Of a stretch of DNA of 64,000 nt, positions 39,072 through 53,151 are shown in pieces; position 1 is the first letter of the stretch; the number at the start of each line of letters is the position of its first letter. Below the pieces are notes generated by a model. The model had not been told where the DNA came from. It made no database searches and worked only from the letters and a program-made list of their open reading frames with translations. The translations under genes were made by a program, and so were the position numbers. The stretch covers positions 19,228,501 to 19,292,500 of the forward strand of contig OZ059899.1 in NCBI GenBank assembly GCA_964057225.1, given 5' to 3'. Source of the stretch: Auanema rhodensis. Its lineage: Eukaryota; Nematoda; Chromadorea; Rhabditida; Rhabditidae.

Positions 39072-42000
39072 CATATTAGTCTAAAAACAATTTTTCACTG
39101 ATATTGGTGCATGGTAACCATGATTTTGACATTTACGTGAACTTTAATTTATGCTAATTAAACGTACACGTGATGTGCACTTGGTATGTAACTCGCTTCA
39201 CGTGAAAGATAAAGAGATGCGGTTTTCAAAATTAGATTCCCCATGTCCATATTAGTCTAAAAACAAATTTTTATTGATATTGGTGCATGGTAACCATGAC
39301 TTTGAAATTTACGTGAACTTTAATTTATGCTACATAAATGTACACGTGATGTGCACTTGGTATGTAACTCGCTTCACGTGAAAGATAAAAAGATGCGGTT
39401 TTTAAAATTAGATTCCCCATGTCCATTTTAGTCTAAAAACAATTGTTTACTGATATTGGTGCATGGTAACCATGATTTTGAAATTTACGTGAACTTTAAT
39501 TTATGCTAATTAAACGTACACGTGGTGTGCACTCGGTATGTAACTCGCTTCACGTGAAAGATAAAGAGATGCGGTTTTCAAAATTAGATTCCCCATGTCC
39601 ATTTTAGTCTAAAAACAAATTTTTATTGATATTGGTGCATGGTAACCATGACTTTGAAATTTACGTGAACTTTAATTTATGCTAATTGAATGTACACGTG
39701 GTGTGCACTCGGTATGTAACTCGCTTCACGTGAAAGATAAAGAGATGCAGTTATCAAAATTAGATTCCCCATGTCCATATTAGTCTAAAAACAAATTTTT
39801 ATTGATATTGGTGCATGGTAACCATGACTTTGAAATTTACGTGAACTCTAATTTATGCTAATTAAACGTACACGTGTTGTGCACTCGGTATGTAACTCGC
39901 TTCACGTGGAAGATAAAGAGATGCGGTTTTCAAAATTAGATTCCCCATGTCCATATTAGTCTAAAAACAATTTTTCACTGATATTGGTGCATGGTAACCA
40001 TGATTTTGAAATTTACGTGAACTTTAATTTATGCTAATTAAACGTACACGTGGTGTGCACTCGGTATGTAACTCGCTTCACGTGAAAGATAAAGAGATGC
40101 GGTTTTCAAAACTAGATTCCCCATGTCCATATTAGTCTAAAAACAAATTTGTATTGATATTGGTGCATGGTAACCATGATTTTGAAATTTACGTGAACTT
40201 TAATTTATGCTACATAAATGTACACGTGGTGTGCACTCGGTATGTAACTCGCTTCACGTGAAAGATAAAGAGATGCGGTTTTCAAAATTAGATTCCCCAT
40301 GTCCATATTAGTCTAAAAACAAATTTTTATTGATATTGGTGCATGGTAACCATGACTTTGAAATTTACGTGAACTTTAATTTATGCTACATAAATGTACA
40401 CGTGATGTGCACTTGGTATGTAACTCGCTTCACGTGAAAGATAAAGAGATGCGGTTTTCAAAATTAGATTCCCCATGTCCATTTTAGTCTAAAAACAAAT
40501 TTTTATTGATATTGGTGCATGGTAACCATGACTTTGAAATTTACGTGAACTTTAATTTATGCTACATAAATGTACACGTGATGTGCACTTGGTATGTAAC
40601 TCGCTTCACGTGAAAGATAAAAAGATGCGGTTTTTAAAATTAGATTCCCCATGTCCATATTAGTCTAAAAACAAATTTTTATTGATATTGGTGCATGGTA
40701 ACCATGACTTTGAAATTTACGTGAACTTTAATTTATGCTAATTAAACGTACACGTGATGTGCACTTGGTATGTAACTCGCTTCACGTGAAAGATAAAGAG
40801 ATGCGGTTTCTAAAATTAGATTCCCCATGTCCATATTAGTCTAAAAACAAATTTTTATTGATATTGGTGCATGGTAACCATGATTTTGAAATTTACGTGA
40901 ACTTTAATTTATGCTAATTGAATGTACACGTGGTGTGCACTCGGTATGTAACTCGCTTCACGTGAAAGATAAAGAGATGCAGTTATCAAAATTAGATTCC
41001 CCATGTCCATATTAGTCTAAAAACAAATTTTTACTGATATTGGTGCATGGTAACCATGACTTTGAAATTTACGTGAACTTTAATTTATGCTAATTAAACG
41101 TACACGTGTTGTGCACTCGGTATGTAACTCGCTTCACGTGGAAGATAAAGAGATGCGGTTTTCAAAATTAGATTCCCCATGTCCATATTAGTCTAAAAAC
41201 AATTTTTTACTGATATTGGTGCATGGTAACCATGATTTTGAAATTTACGTGAACTTTAATTTATGCTAATTAAACGTACACGTGATGTGCACTTGGTATG
41301 TAACTCGCTTCACGTGAAAGATAAAGAGATGCGGTTTCTAAAATTAGATTCCCCATGTCCATATTAGTCTAAAACCAATTTTTTACTGATATTGGTGCAT
41401 GGTAACCATGATTTTGAAATTTACGTGAACTTTAATTTATGCTAATTAAACGTACACGTGGTGTGCACTCGGTATGTAACTCGCTTCACGTGAAAGATAA
41501 AGAGATGCGGTTTTCAAAATTAGATTCCCCATGTCCATATTAGTCTAAAAACAAATTTTTATTGATATTGGTGCATGGTAACCATGACTTTGAAATTTAC
41601 GTGAACTTTAATTTATGCTAATTAAACGTACACGTGGTGTGCACTCGGTATGTAACTCGCTTCACGTGAAAGATAAAGAGATGCAGTTATCAAAATTAGA
41701 TTCCCCATGTCCATATTAGTCTAAAAACAATTTTTCACTGATATTGGTGCATGGTAACCATGATTTTGAAATTTACGTGAACTTTAATTTATGCTAATTA
41801 AACGTACACGTGATGTGCACTTGGTATGTAACTCGCTTCACGTGAAAGATAAAGAGATGCGGTTTCTAAAATTAGATTCCCCATGTCCATATTAGTCTAA
41901 AAACAATTTTTTATTGATATTGATGCATGGTAACCATGATTTTGAAATATACGTGAACTTTAATTTATGCTAATTAAACGTACACGTGGTGTGCACTCGG

Positions 42001-42943
42001 TATGTAACTCGCTTCACGTGAAAGATGAAGAGATGCGGTTTTTAAAATTAGATTCCCCATGTCCATATTAGTCTAAAAACAAATTTGTATTGATATTGGT
42101 GCATGGTAACCATGATTTTGAAATTTACGTGAACTTTAATTTATGCTACATAAATGTACACGTGGTGTGCACTCGGTATGTAACTCGCTTCACGTGAAAG
42201 ATAAAGAGATGCGGTTTTCAAAATTAGATTCCCCATGTCCATATTAGTCTAAAAACAAATTTTTATTGATATTGGTGCATGGTAACCATGACTTTGAAAT
42301 TTACGTGAACTTTAATTTATGCTACATAAATGTACACGTGATGTGCACTTGGTATGTAACTCGCTTCACGTGAAAGATAAAGAGATGCGGTTTTCAAAAT
42401 TAGATTCCCCATGTCCATATTAGTCTAAAAACAAATTTTTATTGATATTGGTGCATGGTAACCATGACTTTGAATTTTACGTGAACTTTAATTTATGCTA
42501 ATTAAACGTACACGTGGTGTGCACTCGGTATGTAACTCGCTTCACGTGTAAGATAAAGAGATGCGGTTTTCAAAATTAGATTCCCCATGTCCATATTAGT
42601 CTAAAAACAAATTTTTATTGATATTGGTGCATGGTAACCATGACTTTGAAATTTACGTGAACTTTAATTTATGCTACATAAATGTACACGTGATGTGCAC
42701 TTGGTATGTAACTCGCTTCACGTGAAAGATAAAGAGATGCGGTTTTCAAAATTAGATTCCCCATGTCCATATTAGTCTAAAAACAAATTTTTATTGATAT
42801 TGGTGCATGGTAACCATGACTTTGAAATTTACGTGAACTTTAATTTATGCTAATTAAACGTACACGTGGTGTGCACTCGGTATGTAACTCGCTTCACGTG
42901 AAAGATAAAGAGATGCGGTTTTCAAAATTAGATTCCCCATGTC
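39072..42943. repeat. 25-monomer HOR, copy 2, lacking three monomers (3,872 bp)
   Basis: The monomers match copy 1 in order but jump from the equivalent of 35904-36079 to that of 36608-36783. The three monomers at 36080-36607 are missing, a 528-bp deletion. Copy 3 retains them, so the loss is specific to this copy. The monomer at 40480 begins 'cattttag' unlike its partner at 36608, which may mark the junction. Confidence 0.9.
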
Positions 42944-45055
42944 CATATTAGTCTAAAAACAATTTTTCACTGATATTGGTGCATGGTAACCATGATTTTG
43001 ACATTTACGTGAACTTTAATTTATGCTAATTAAACGTACACGTGATGTGCACTTGGTATGTAACTCGCTTCACGTGAAAGATAAAGAGATGCGGTTTTCA
43101 AAATTAGATTCCCCATGTCCATATTAGTCTAAAAACAAATTTTTATTGATATTGGTGCATGGTAACCATGACTTTGAAATTTACGTGAACTTTAATTTAT
43201 GCTACATAAATGTACACGTGATGTGCACTTGGTATGTAACTCGCTTCACGTGAAAGATAAAAAGATGCGGTTTTTAAAATTAGATTCCCCATGTCCATTT
43301 TAGTCTAAAAACAATTGTTTACTGATATTGGTGCATGGTAACCATGATTTTGAAATTTACGTGAACTTTAATTTATGCTAATTAAACGTACACGTGGTGT
43401 GCACTCGGTATGTAACTCGCTTCACGTGAAAGATAAAGAGATGCGGTTTTCAAAATTAGATTCCCCATGTCCATTTTAGTCTAAAAACAAATTTTTATTG
43501 ATATTGGTGCATGGTAACCATGACTTTGAAATTTACGTGAACTTTAATTTATGCTAATTGAATGTACACGTGGTGTGCACTCGGTATGTAACTCGCTTCA
43601 CGTGAAAGATAAAGAGATGCAGTTATCAAAATTAGATTCCCCATGTCCATATTAGTCTAAAAACAAATTTTTATTGATATTGGTGCATGGTAACCATGAC
43701 TTTGAAATTTACGTGAACTCTAATTTATGCTAATTAAACGTACACGTGTTGTGCACTCGGTATGTAACTCGCTTCACGTGGAAGATAAAGAGATGCGGTT
43801 TTCAAAATTAGATTCCCCATGTCCATATTAGTCTAAAAACAATTTTTCACTGATATTGGTGCATGGTAACCATGATTTTGAAATTTACGTGAACTTTAAT
43901 TTATGCTAATTAAACGTACACGTGGTGTGCACTCGGTATGTAACTCGCTTCACGTGAAAGATAAAGAGATGCGGTTTTCAAAACTAGATTCCCCATGTCC
44001 ATATTAGTCTAAAAACAAATTTGTATTGATATTGGTGCATGGTAACCATGATTTTGAAATTTACGTGAACTTTAATTTATGCTACATAAATGTACACGTG
44101 GTGTGCACTCGGTATGTAACTCGCTTCACGTGAAAGATAAAGAGATGCGGTTTTCAAAATTAGATTCCCCATGTCCATATTAGTCTAAAAACAAATTTTT
44201 ATTGATATTGGTGCATGGTAACCATGACTTTGAAATTTACGTGAACTTTAATTTATGCTACATAAATGTACACGTGATGTGCACTTGGTATGTAACTCGC
44301 TTCACGTGAAAGATAAAAAGATGCGGTTTTCAAAATTAGATTCCCCATGTCCATATTAGTCTAAAAACAATTTTTTACTGATATTGGTGCATGGTAACCA
44401 TGACTTTGAAATTTACGTGAACTTTAATTTATGCTAATTAAACGTACACGTGGTGTGCACTCGGTATGTAACTCGCTTCACGTGTAAGATAAAGAGATGC
44501 GGTTTTCAAAATTAGATTCCCCATGTCCATATTAGTCTAAAAACAAATTTTTATTGATATTGGTGCATGGTAACCATGACTTTGAAATTTACGTGAACTT
44601 TAATTTATGCTACATAAATGTACACGTGATGTGCACTCGGTATGTAACTCGCTTCACGTGAAAGATAAAGAGATGCGGTTTTCAAAATTAGATTCCCCAT
44701 GTCCATATTAGTCTAAAAACAAATTTTTATTGATATTGGTGCATGGTAACCATGACTTTGAATTTTACGTGAACTTTAATTTATGCTAATTAAACGTACA
44801 CGTGGTGTGCACTCGGTATGTAACTCGCTTCACGTGTAAGATAAAGAGATGCGGTTTTCAAAATTAGATTCCCCATGTCCATATTAGTCTAAAAACAAAT
44901 TTTTATTGATATTGGTGCATGGTAACCATGACTTTGAAATTTACGTGAACTTTAATTTATGCTACATAAATGTACACGTGATGTGCACTTGGTATGTAAC
45001 TCGCTTCACGTGAAAGATAAAAAGATGCGGTTTTTAAAATTAGATTCCCCATGTC
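42944..45055. repeat. 25-monomer HOR, copy 3, truncated after 12 monomers
   Basis: The first 12 monomers match 34672-36783, including the three lost from copy 2 (here 44352-44879). From 45056 the order switches to left-zone subtypes (M, B-like, A, C, D, E). The junction has no unique sequence or mobile element, so the switch happened by exchange between monomers in register. Confidence 0.88.
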
Positions 45056-45935
45056 CATATTAGTCTAAAAACAAATTTTTATTGATATTGGTGCATGGTA
45101 ACCATGACTTTGAAATTTACGTGAACTTTAATTTATGCTAATTAAACGTACACGTGGTGTGCACTCGGTATGTAACTCGCTTCACGTGAAAGATAAAGAG
45201 ATGCGGTTTTCAAAATTAGATTCCCCATGTCCATATTAGTCTAAAAACAAATTTTTTTTGATATTGGTGCATGGTAACCATGATTTTGAAATTTACGTGA
45301 ACTTTAATTTATGCTAATTAAATGTACACGTGATGTGCACTCGGTATGTAACTCGCTTCACGTGAAAGATAAAGAGATGCGGTTTTCAAAATTAGATTCC
45401 CCATGTCCATATTAGTCTAAAAACAATTTTTTTTTGATATTGGTGCATGGTAACCATGACTTTGAATTTTACGTGAACTTTAATTTAAGCTAATTAAACG
45501 TACACGTGGTGTGCACTCGGTATGTAACTCGCTTCACGTGAAAGATAAAGAGATGCGGTTTTCAAAATGAGATTCCCCATGTCCATATTAGTCTAAAAAC
45601 AAATTTTTATTGATATTGGTGAATGGTAACCATGACTTTGAAATTTACGTGAACTTTAATTTATGCTACATAAATGTACACGTGATGTGCACTTGGTATG
45701 TAACTCGCTTCACGTGAAAGATAAAAAGATGCGCTTTTTAAAATTATATTCCCCATGTCCATATTAGTCTAAAAACAATTTTTTACTGATATTGGTGCAT
45801 GGTAACCATGACTTTGAAATTTACGTGAACTTTAATTTATGCTAATTAAACGTACACGTGGTGTGCACTCGGTATGTAACTCGCTTCACGTGTAAGATAA
45901 AGAGATGCGGTTTTCAAAATTAGATTCCCCATGTC
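45056..45935. repeat. Return to left-zone subtypes (M B A C D)
   Basis: These five monomers resemble 6689-7744 in order. Private changes ('tttaagc' near 45487, 'aaatgag' near 45569, 'gaatgg' near 45620, 'ttatatt' near 45747) suggest a longer time since exchange. 'tttaagc' and 'aaatgag' are shared with the monomer at 46816-46991. Confidence 0.7.
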
Positions 45936-48047
45936 CATATTAGTCTGAAAACAAATTTTTATTGATATTGGTGCATGGTAACCATGACTTTGAAATTTAC
46001 GTGAACTTTAATTTATGCTAATTAAACGTACACGTGGTGTGCACTCGGTATGTAACTAGCTTCACGTGTAAGATAAAGAGATGCGGTTTTCAAAATTAGA
46101 TTCCCCATGTCCATATTAGTCTAAAAACAAATTTTTATTGATATTGGTGCATGGTAACCATGATTTTGAAATTTACGTGAACTTTAATTTATGCTAATTA
46201 AATGTACACGTGGTGTGCACTCGGTATGTAACTCGCTTCACGTGAAAGATAAAGAGATGCAGTTATCAAAATTAGATTCCCCATGTCCATATTAGTCTAA
46301 AAACAAATTTTTATTGATATTGGTGTATGGTAACCATGACTTTGAAATTTACGTGAACTTTAATTTATGCTAATTAAATGTACACGTGGTGTGCACTCGG
46401 TATGTAACTCGCTTCACGTGAAAGATAAAGAGATGCAGTTATCAAAATTAGATTCCCCATGTCCATATTAGTCTAAAAACAAATTTTTATTGATATTGGT
46501 GCATGGTAACCATGACTTTGAAATTTACGTGAACTTTAATTTATGCTAATTAAACGTACACGTGTTGTGCACTCGGTATGTAACTCGCTTCACGTGGAAG
46601 ATAAAGAGATGCGGTTTTCAAAATTAGATTCTTCATGTCCATATTAGTCTAAAAACAATTTTTTACTGATATTGGTGCATGGTAACCATGATTTTGAAAT
46701 TTACGTGAACTTTAATTTATGCTAATTAAACGTACACGTGATGTGCACTTGGTATGTAACTCGCTTCACGTGAAAGATAAAGAGATGCAGTTTTTAAAAT
46801 TAGATTCCGCATGTCCATATTAGTCTAAAAACAATTTTTTACTGATATTGGTGCATGGTAACCATGATTTTGAATTTCACGTGAACTTTAATTTAAGCTA
46901 ATTAAACGTACACGTGGTGTGCACTCGGTATGTAACTCGCTTCACGTGAAAGATAAAGAGATGCGGTTTTCAAAATGAGATTCCCCATGTCCATATTAGT
47001 CTAAAAACAAATTTTTATTGATATTGGTGCATGGTAACCATGACTTTGAAATTTACGTGAACTTTAATTTATGCTAATTAAACGTACACGTGGTGTGCAC
47101 TCGGTATGTAACTAGCTTCACGTGTAAGATAAAGAGATGCGGTTTTTAAAATTAGATTCCCCATGTCCATATTAGTCTAAAAACAAATTTTTATTGATAT
47201 TGGTGCATGGTAACCATGATTTTGAAATTTACGTGAACTTTAATTTATGCTAATTAAATGTACACGTGGTGTGCACTCGGTATGTAACTCGCTTCACGTG
47301 AAAGATAAAGAGATGCAGTTATCAAAATTAGATTCCCCATGTCCATATTAGTCTAAAAACAAATTTTTATTGATATTGGTGCATGGTAACCATGACTTTG
47401 AAATTTACGTGAACTTTAATTTATGCTAATTAAATGTACACGTGGTGTGCACTCGGTATGTAACTCGCTTCACGTGAAAGATAAAGAGATGCAGTTATCA
47501 AAATTAGATTCCCCATGTCCATATTAGTCTAAAAACAAATTTTTATTGATATTGGTGCATGGTAACCATGACTTTGAAATTTACGTGAACTTTAATTTAT
47601 GCTAATTAAACGTACACGTGTTGTGCACTCGGTATGTAACTCGCTTCACGTGGAAGATAAAGAGATGCGGTTTTCAAAATTAGATTCTTCATGTCCATAT
47701 TAGTCTAAAAACAATTTTTTACTGATATTGGTGCATGGTAACCATGATTTTGAAATTTACGTGAACTTTAATTTATGCTAATTAAACGTACACGTGATGT
47801 GCACTTGGTATGTAACTCGCTTCACGTGAAAGATAAAGAGATGCGGTTTTTAAAATTAGATTCCGCATGTCCATATTAGTCTAAAAACAATTTTTTACTG
47901 ATATTGGTGCATGGTAACCATGATTTTGAAATTTACGTGAACTTTAATTTATGCTAATTAAACGTACACGTGGTGTGCACTCGGTATGTAACTCGCTTCA
48001 CGTGAAAGATAAAGAGATGCGGTTCTCAAAATTAGATTCCCCATGTC
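45936..48047. repeat. 6-monomer HOR (1,056 bp), two tandem copies (E H H I J P)
   Basis: Copies are 45936-46991 and 46992-48047, order E H H I J P, with G170 in both J monomers. It is a different 6-monomer unit from the one at 19185-22351. Copy 2's first monomer lacks G12 and has T156, and its last monomer has C154. The J-P-L part is then repeated as a 3-monomer unit at 47696-48223 and 48224-48751. Confidence 0.8.
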
Positions 48048-48575
48048 CATATTAGTCTAAAAACAAATTTTTTTTGATATTGGTGTATGGTAACCATGAT
48101 TTTGAAATTTACGTGAACTTTAATTTATGCTAATTAAACGTACACGTGGTGTGCACTCGGTATGTAACTCGCTTCACGTGAAAGATAAAGAGATGCGGTT
48201 TTCAAAATTAGATTCTTCATGTCCATATTAGTCTAAAAACAATTTTTTACTGATATTGGTGCATGGTAACCATGATTTTGAAATTTACGTGAACTTTAAT
48301 TTATGCTAATTAAACGTACACGTGATGTGCACTTGGTATGTAACTCGCTTCACGTGAAAGATAAAGAGATGCGGTTTTTAAAATTAGATTCCGCATGTCC
48401 ATATTAGTCTAAAAACAATTTTTTACTGATATTGGTGCATGGTAACCATGATTTTGAAATTTACGTGAACTTTAATTTATGCTAATAAAACGTACACGTG
48501 GTGTGCACTCGGTATGTAACTCGCTTCACGTGAAAGATAAAGAGATGCGGTTCTCAAAATTAGATTCCCCATGTC

Positions 48576-49631
48576 CATATTAGTCTAAAAACAAATTTTT
48601 TTTGATATTGGTGTATGGTAACCATGATTTTGAAATTTACGTGAACTTTAATTTATGCTAATTAAATGTACACGTGGTGTGCACTCGGTATGTAACTCGC
48701 TTCACGTGAAAGATAAAGAGATGCGGTTTTCAAAATTAGATTCCCCATGTCCATATTAGTCTAAAAACAAATTTTTATTGATATTGGTGCATGGTAACCA
48801 TGACTTTGAATTTTACGTGAACTTTAATTTATGCTAATTAAACGTACACGTGGTGTGCATTCGGTATGTAACTCGCTTCACGTGAAAGATAAAGAGATGC
48901 GGTTTTCAAAATTAGATTCCCCATGTCCATATTAGTCTAAAAACAAATTTTTATTGATATTGGTGCATGGTAACCATGACTTTGAAATTTACGTGAACTT
49001 TAATTTATGCTAATTAAACGTACACGTGATGTGCACTTGGTATGTAACTCGCTTCACGTGAAAGATAAAGAGATGCGGTTTTTAAAATTAGATTCCCCAT
49101 GTCCATATTAGTCTAAAAACAATTTTTTACTGATATTGGTGCATGGTAACCATGATTTTGAAATTTACGTGAACTTTAATTTATGCTAATTAAACGTACA
49201 CGTGGTGTGCACTCGGTATGTAACTCGCTTCACGTGAAAGATAAAGAGATGCGGTTTCCAAAATTAGGTTCTCCATGTCCATATTAGTCTAAAAACAAAT
49301 TTTTATTGATATTGGTGCATGGTAACCATGACTTTGAAATTTACGTGAACTTTAATTTATGCTAATTAAACGTACACGTGGTGTGCACTCGGTATGTAAC
49401 TCGCTTCACGTGAAAGTTAAAGAGATGCGGTTTTCAAAATTAGATTCCCCATGTCCATATTAGTCTAAAAACAACTTTTTTTTGATATTGGTGCATGGTA
49501 ACCATGACTTTGAAATTTACGTGAACTTTAATTTATGCTAATTAAATGTACACGTGGTGTGCACTCGGTATGTAACTCGCTTCACGTGAAAGATAAAGAG
49601 ATGCGGTTTTCAAAATTAGATTCCCCATGTC
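48576..49631. repeat. Six-monomer block homologous to 31504-32559
   Basis: L', A', J-like, P, M and an 'aactttt' monomer follow in the same order at an offset of 17,072 bp (97 monomers). Rare shared markers are 'gcattcgg', 'ggtttcc' with 'ttaggttc' (32191 and 49263) and 'gaaagtta' (32341 and 49415). It bridges left-zone monomers to the C2/Q-rich right zone, as its partner does near 32 kb. Confidence 0.75.
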
Positions 49632-52600
49632 CATATTAGTCTAAAAACAAATTTTTATTGATATTGGTGCATGGTAACCATGACTTTGAATTTTACGTGA
49701 ACTTTAATTTATGCTAATTAAACGTACACGTGGTGTGCACTCGGTATGTAACTCGCTTCACGTTAAAGATAAAGAGATGCGGTTTTCAAAATTAGATTCC
49801 CCATGTCCATATTAGTCTAAAAACAAATTTTTATTGATATTGGTGCATGGTAACCATGACTTTGAAATTTACGTGAACTTTAATTTATGCTACATAAATG
49901 TACACGTGATGTGCACTTGGTATGTAACTCGCTTCACGTGAAAGATAAAAAGATGCGGTTTTTAAAATTAGATTCCCCATGTCCATATCAGTCTAAAAAC
50001 AAATTTTTATTGATATTGGTGCATGGTAACCATGACTTTGAAATTTACGTGAACTTTAATTTATGCTAATTAAACGTACACGTGATGTGCACTCGGTATG
50101 TAACTCGCTTCACGTGAAAGATAAAGAGATGCGGTTTTCAAAATTAGATTCCCCATGTCCATATTAGTCTAAAAACAAATTTTTATTGATATTGGTGCAT
50201 GGTAACCATGACTTTGAAATTTACGTGAACTTTAATTTATGCTAATTAAACGTACACGTGATGTGCACTTGGTATGTAACTCGCTTCACGTGAAAGATAA
50301 AGAGATGCGGTTTCTAAAATTAGATTCCCCATGTCCATATTAGTCTAAAAACAATTTTTTACTGATATTGGTGTATGGTAACCATGATTTTGAAATTTAC
50401 GTGAACTTTAATTTATGCTAATTAAATGTACACGTGGTGTGCACTCGGTATGTAACTCGCTTCACGTGAAAGATAAAGAGATGCGGTTTTCAAAATTAGA
50501 TTCCCCATGTCCATATTAGTCTAAAAACAACTTTTTTTTGATATTGGTGCATGGTAACCATGACTTTGAAATTTACGTGAACTTTAATTTATGCTAATTA
50601 AACGTACACGTGTTGTGCACTCGGTATGTAACTCGCTTCACGTGGAAGATAAAGAGATGCGGTTTTCAAAATTAGATTCCCCATGTCCATATTAGTCTAA
50701 AAACAAATTTTTATTGATATTGGTGCATGGTAACCATGACTTTGAAATTTACGTGAACTTTAATTTATGCTACATAAATGTACAGGTGATGTGCACTTGG
50801 TATGTAACTCGCTTCACGTGAAAGATAAAAAGATGCGGTTTTTAAAATTAGATTCCCCATGTCCATATTAGTCTAAAAACAAATTTTTATTGATATTGGT
50901 GCATGGTAACCATGACTTTGAAATTTACGTGAACTTTAATTTATGCTAATTAAACGTACACGTGATGTGCACTTGGTATGTAACTCGCTTCACGTGAAAG
51001 ATGAAGAGATGCGGTTTTTAAAATTAGATTCCCCATGTCCATATTAGTCTAAAAACAAATTTTTTTTGATATTGGTGCATGGTAACCATGACTTTGAAAT
51101 TCACGTGAACTTTAATTTATGCTAATTAAACGTACACGTGATGTGCACTTGGTATGTAACTCGCTTCACGTGAAAGATAAAGAGATGCGGTTTCTAAAAT
51201 TAGATTCCCCATGTCCATATTAGTCTAAAAACAATTTTTTACTGATATTGGTGTATGGTAACCATGATTTTGAAATTTACGTGAACTTTAATTTATGCTA
51301 ATTAAATGTACACGTGGTGTGCACTCGGTATGTAACTCGCTTCACGTGAAAGATAAAGAGATGCGGTTTTCAAAATTAGATTTCCCATGTCCATATTAGT
51401 CTAAAAACAAATTTTTATTCATATTGGTTCATGGTAACCATGACTTTGAAATTTACGTGAACTTTAATTTATGCTAATTAAACGTACACGTGTTGTGCAC
51501 TCGGTATGTAACTCGCTTCACGTGGAAGATAAAGAGATGCGGTTTTCAAAATTAGATTCCCCATGTCCATATTAGTCTAAAAACAATTTTTTACTGATAT
51601 TGGTGCATGGTAACCATGATTTTGAAATTTACGTGAACTTTAATTTATGCTAATTAAACGTACACGTGATGTGCACTTGGTATGTAACTCGCTTCACGTG
51701 AAAGATAAAGAGATGCGGTTTCTAAAATTAGATTCCCCATGTCCATATTAGTCTAAAAACAATTTTTTACTGATATTGGTGTATGGTAACCATGACTTTG
51801 AAATTTACGTGAACTTTAATTTATGCTAATTAAACGTACACGTGTTGTGCACTCGGTATGTAACTCGCTTCACGTGGAAGATAAAGAGATGCGGTTCTCA
51901 AAATTAGATTCCCCATGTCCATATTAGTCTAAAAACAAATTTTTATTGATATTGGTGCATGGTAACCATGACTTTGAAATTTACGTGAACTTTAATTTAT
52001 GCTACATAAATGTACACGTGATGTGCACTTGGTATGTAACTCGCTTCACGTGAAAGATAAAAAGATGCGGTTTTTAAAATTAGATTCCCCATGTCCATAT
52101 TAGTCTAAAAACAAATTTTTATTGATATTGGTGCATGGTAACCATGACTTTGAAATTTACGTGAACTTTAATTTATGCTAATTAAACGTACACGTGATGT
52201 GCACTTGGTATGTAACTCGCTTCACGTGAAAGATGAAGAGGTGCGGTTTTTAAAATTAGATTCCCCATGTCCATATTAGTCTAAAAACAAATTTTTTTTG
52301 ATATTGGTGCATGGTAACCATGACTTTGAAATTTACGTGAACTTTAATTTATGCTAATTAAACGTACACGTGATGTGCACTTGGTATGTAACTCGCTTCA
52401 CGTGAAAGATAAAGAGATGCGGTTTCTAAAATTAGATTCCCCATGTCCATATTAGTCTAAAAACAATTTTTTACTGATATTGGTGTATGGTAACCATGAC
52501 TTTGAAATTTACGTGAATTTTAATTTATGCTAATTAAACGTACACGTGTTGTGCACTCGGTATGTAACTCGCTTCACGTGGAAGATAAAGAGATGCGGTT

Positions 52601-53151
52601 TTCAAAATTAGATTCCCCATGTCCATATTAGTCTAAAAACAAATTTTTATTGATATTGGTGCATGGTAACCATGACTTTGAAATTTACGTGAACTTTAAT
52701 TTATGCTACATAAATGTACACGTGATGTGCACTTGGTATGTAACTCGCTTCACGTGAAAGATAAAAAGATGCGGTTTTTAAAATTAGATTCCCCATGTCC
52801 ATATTAGTCTAAAAACAAATTTTTATTGATATTGGTGCATGGTAACCATGACTTTGAAATTTACGTGAACTTTAATTTATGCTAATTAAACGTACACGTG
52901 ATGTGCACTTGGTATGTAACTCGCTTCACGTGAAAGATGAAGAGGTGCGGTTTTCAAAATTAGATTCCCCATGTCCATATTAGTCTAAAAACAAATTTTT
53001 TTTGATATTGGTGCATGGTAACCATGACTTTGAAATTTACGTGAACTTTAATTTATGCTAATTAAATGTACACGTGGTGTGCACTCGGTATGTAACTCGC
53101 TTCACGTGAAAGATAAAGAGATGCGGTTTTCAAAATTAGATTCCCCATGTC
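49632..53151. repeat. Short 4- and 5-monomer HORs built on C2-Q
   Basis: A 5-monomer unit (C2, Q-like, Q, T39 monomer, I) covers 49808-50687 and 50688-51567. A 4-monomer unit (C2, Q, T-run Q, T39/I chimera) covers 51920-52623 and begins again at 52624. The 4-mer copies share 'gaggtgcgg' (monomers 52096 and 52800). Private changes include 'acaggtg' near 50785 and 'attcatattggttc' near 51419. Confidence 0.75.
49887..50069 (+). other. Chance 60-codon ORF inside satellite; not a gene
   Basis: The frame starts at an ATG in a C2 monomer and runs into the next. It stays open only because the TAG normally found at monomer positions 5-7 of the next unit is CAG here (T to C at 49989, 'atatcag'). All other monomers inspected keep the stop. 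The frame has no recognisable domain, signal or codon bias, and is simply translated satellite. Confidence 0.95.

Noticed and set aside
49887-50069. Protein-coding gene on the plus strand
   Set aside because: It is translated satellite opened by a single stop-loss substitution, and the same stretch is closed in the other monomers.
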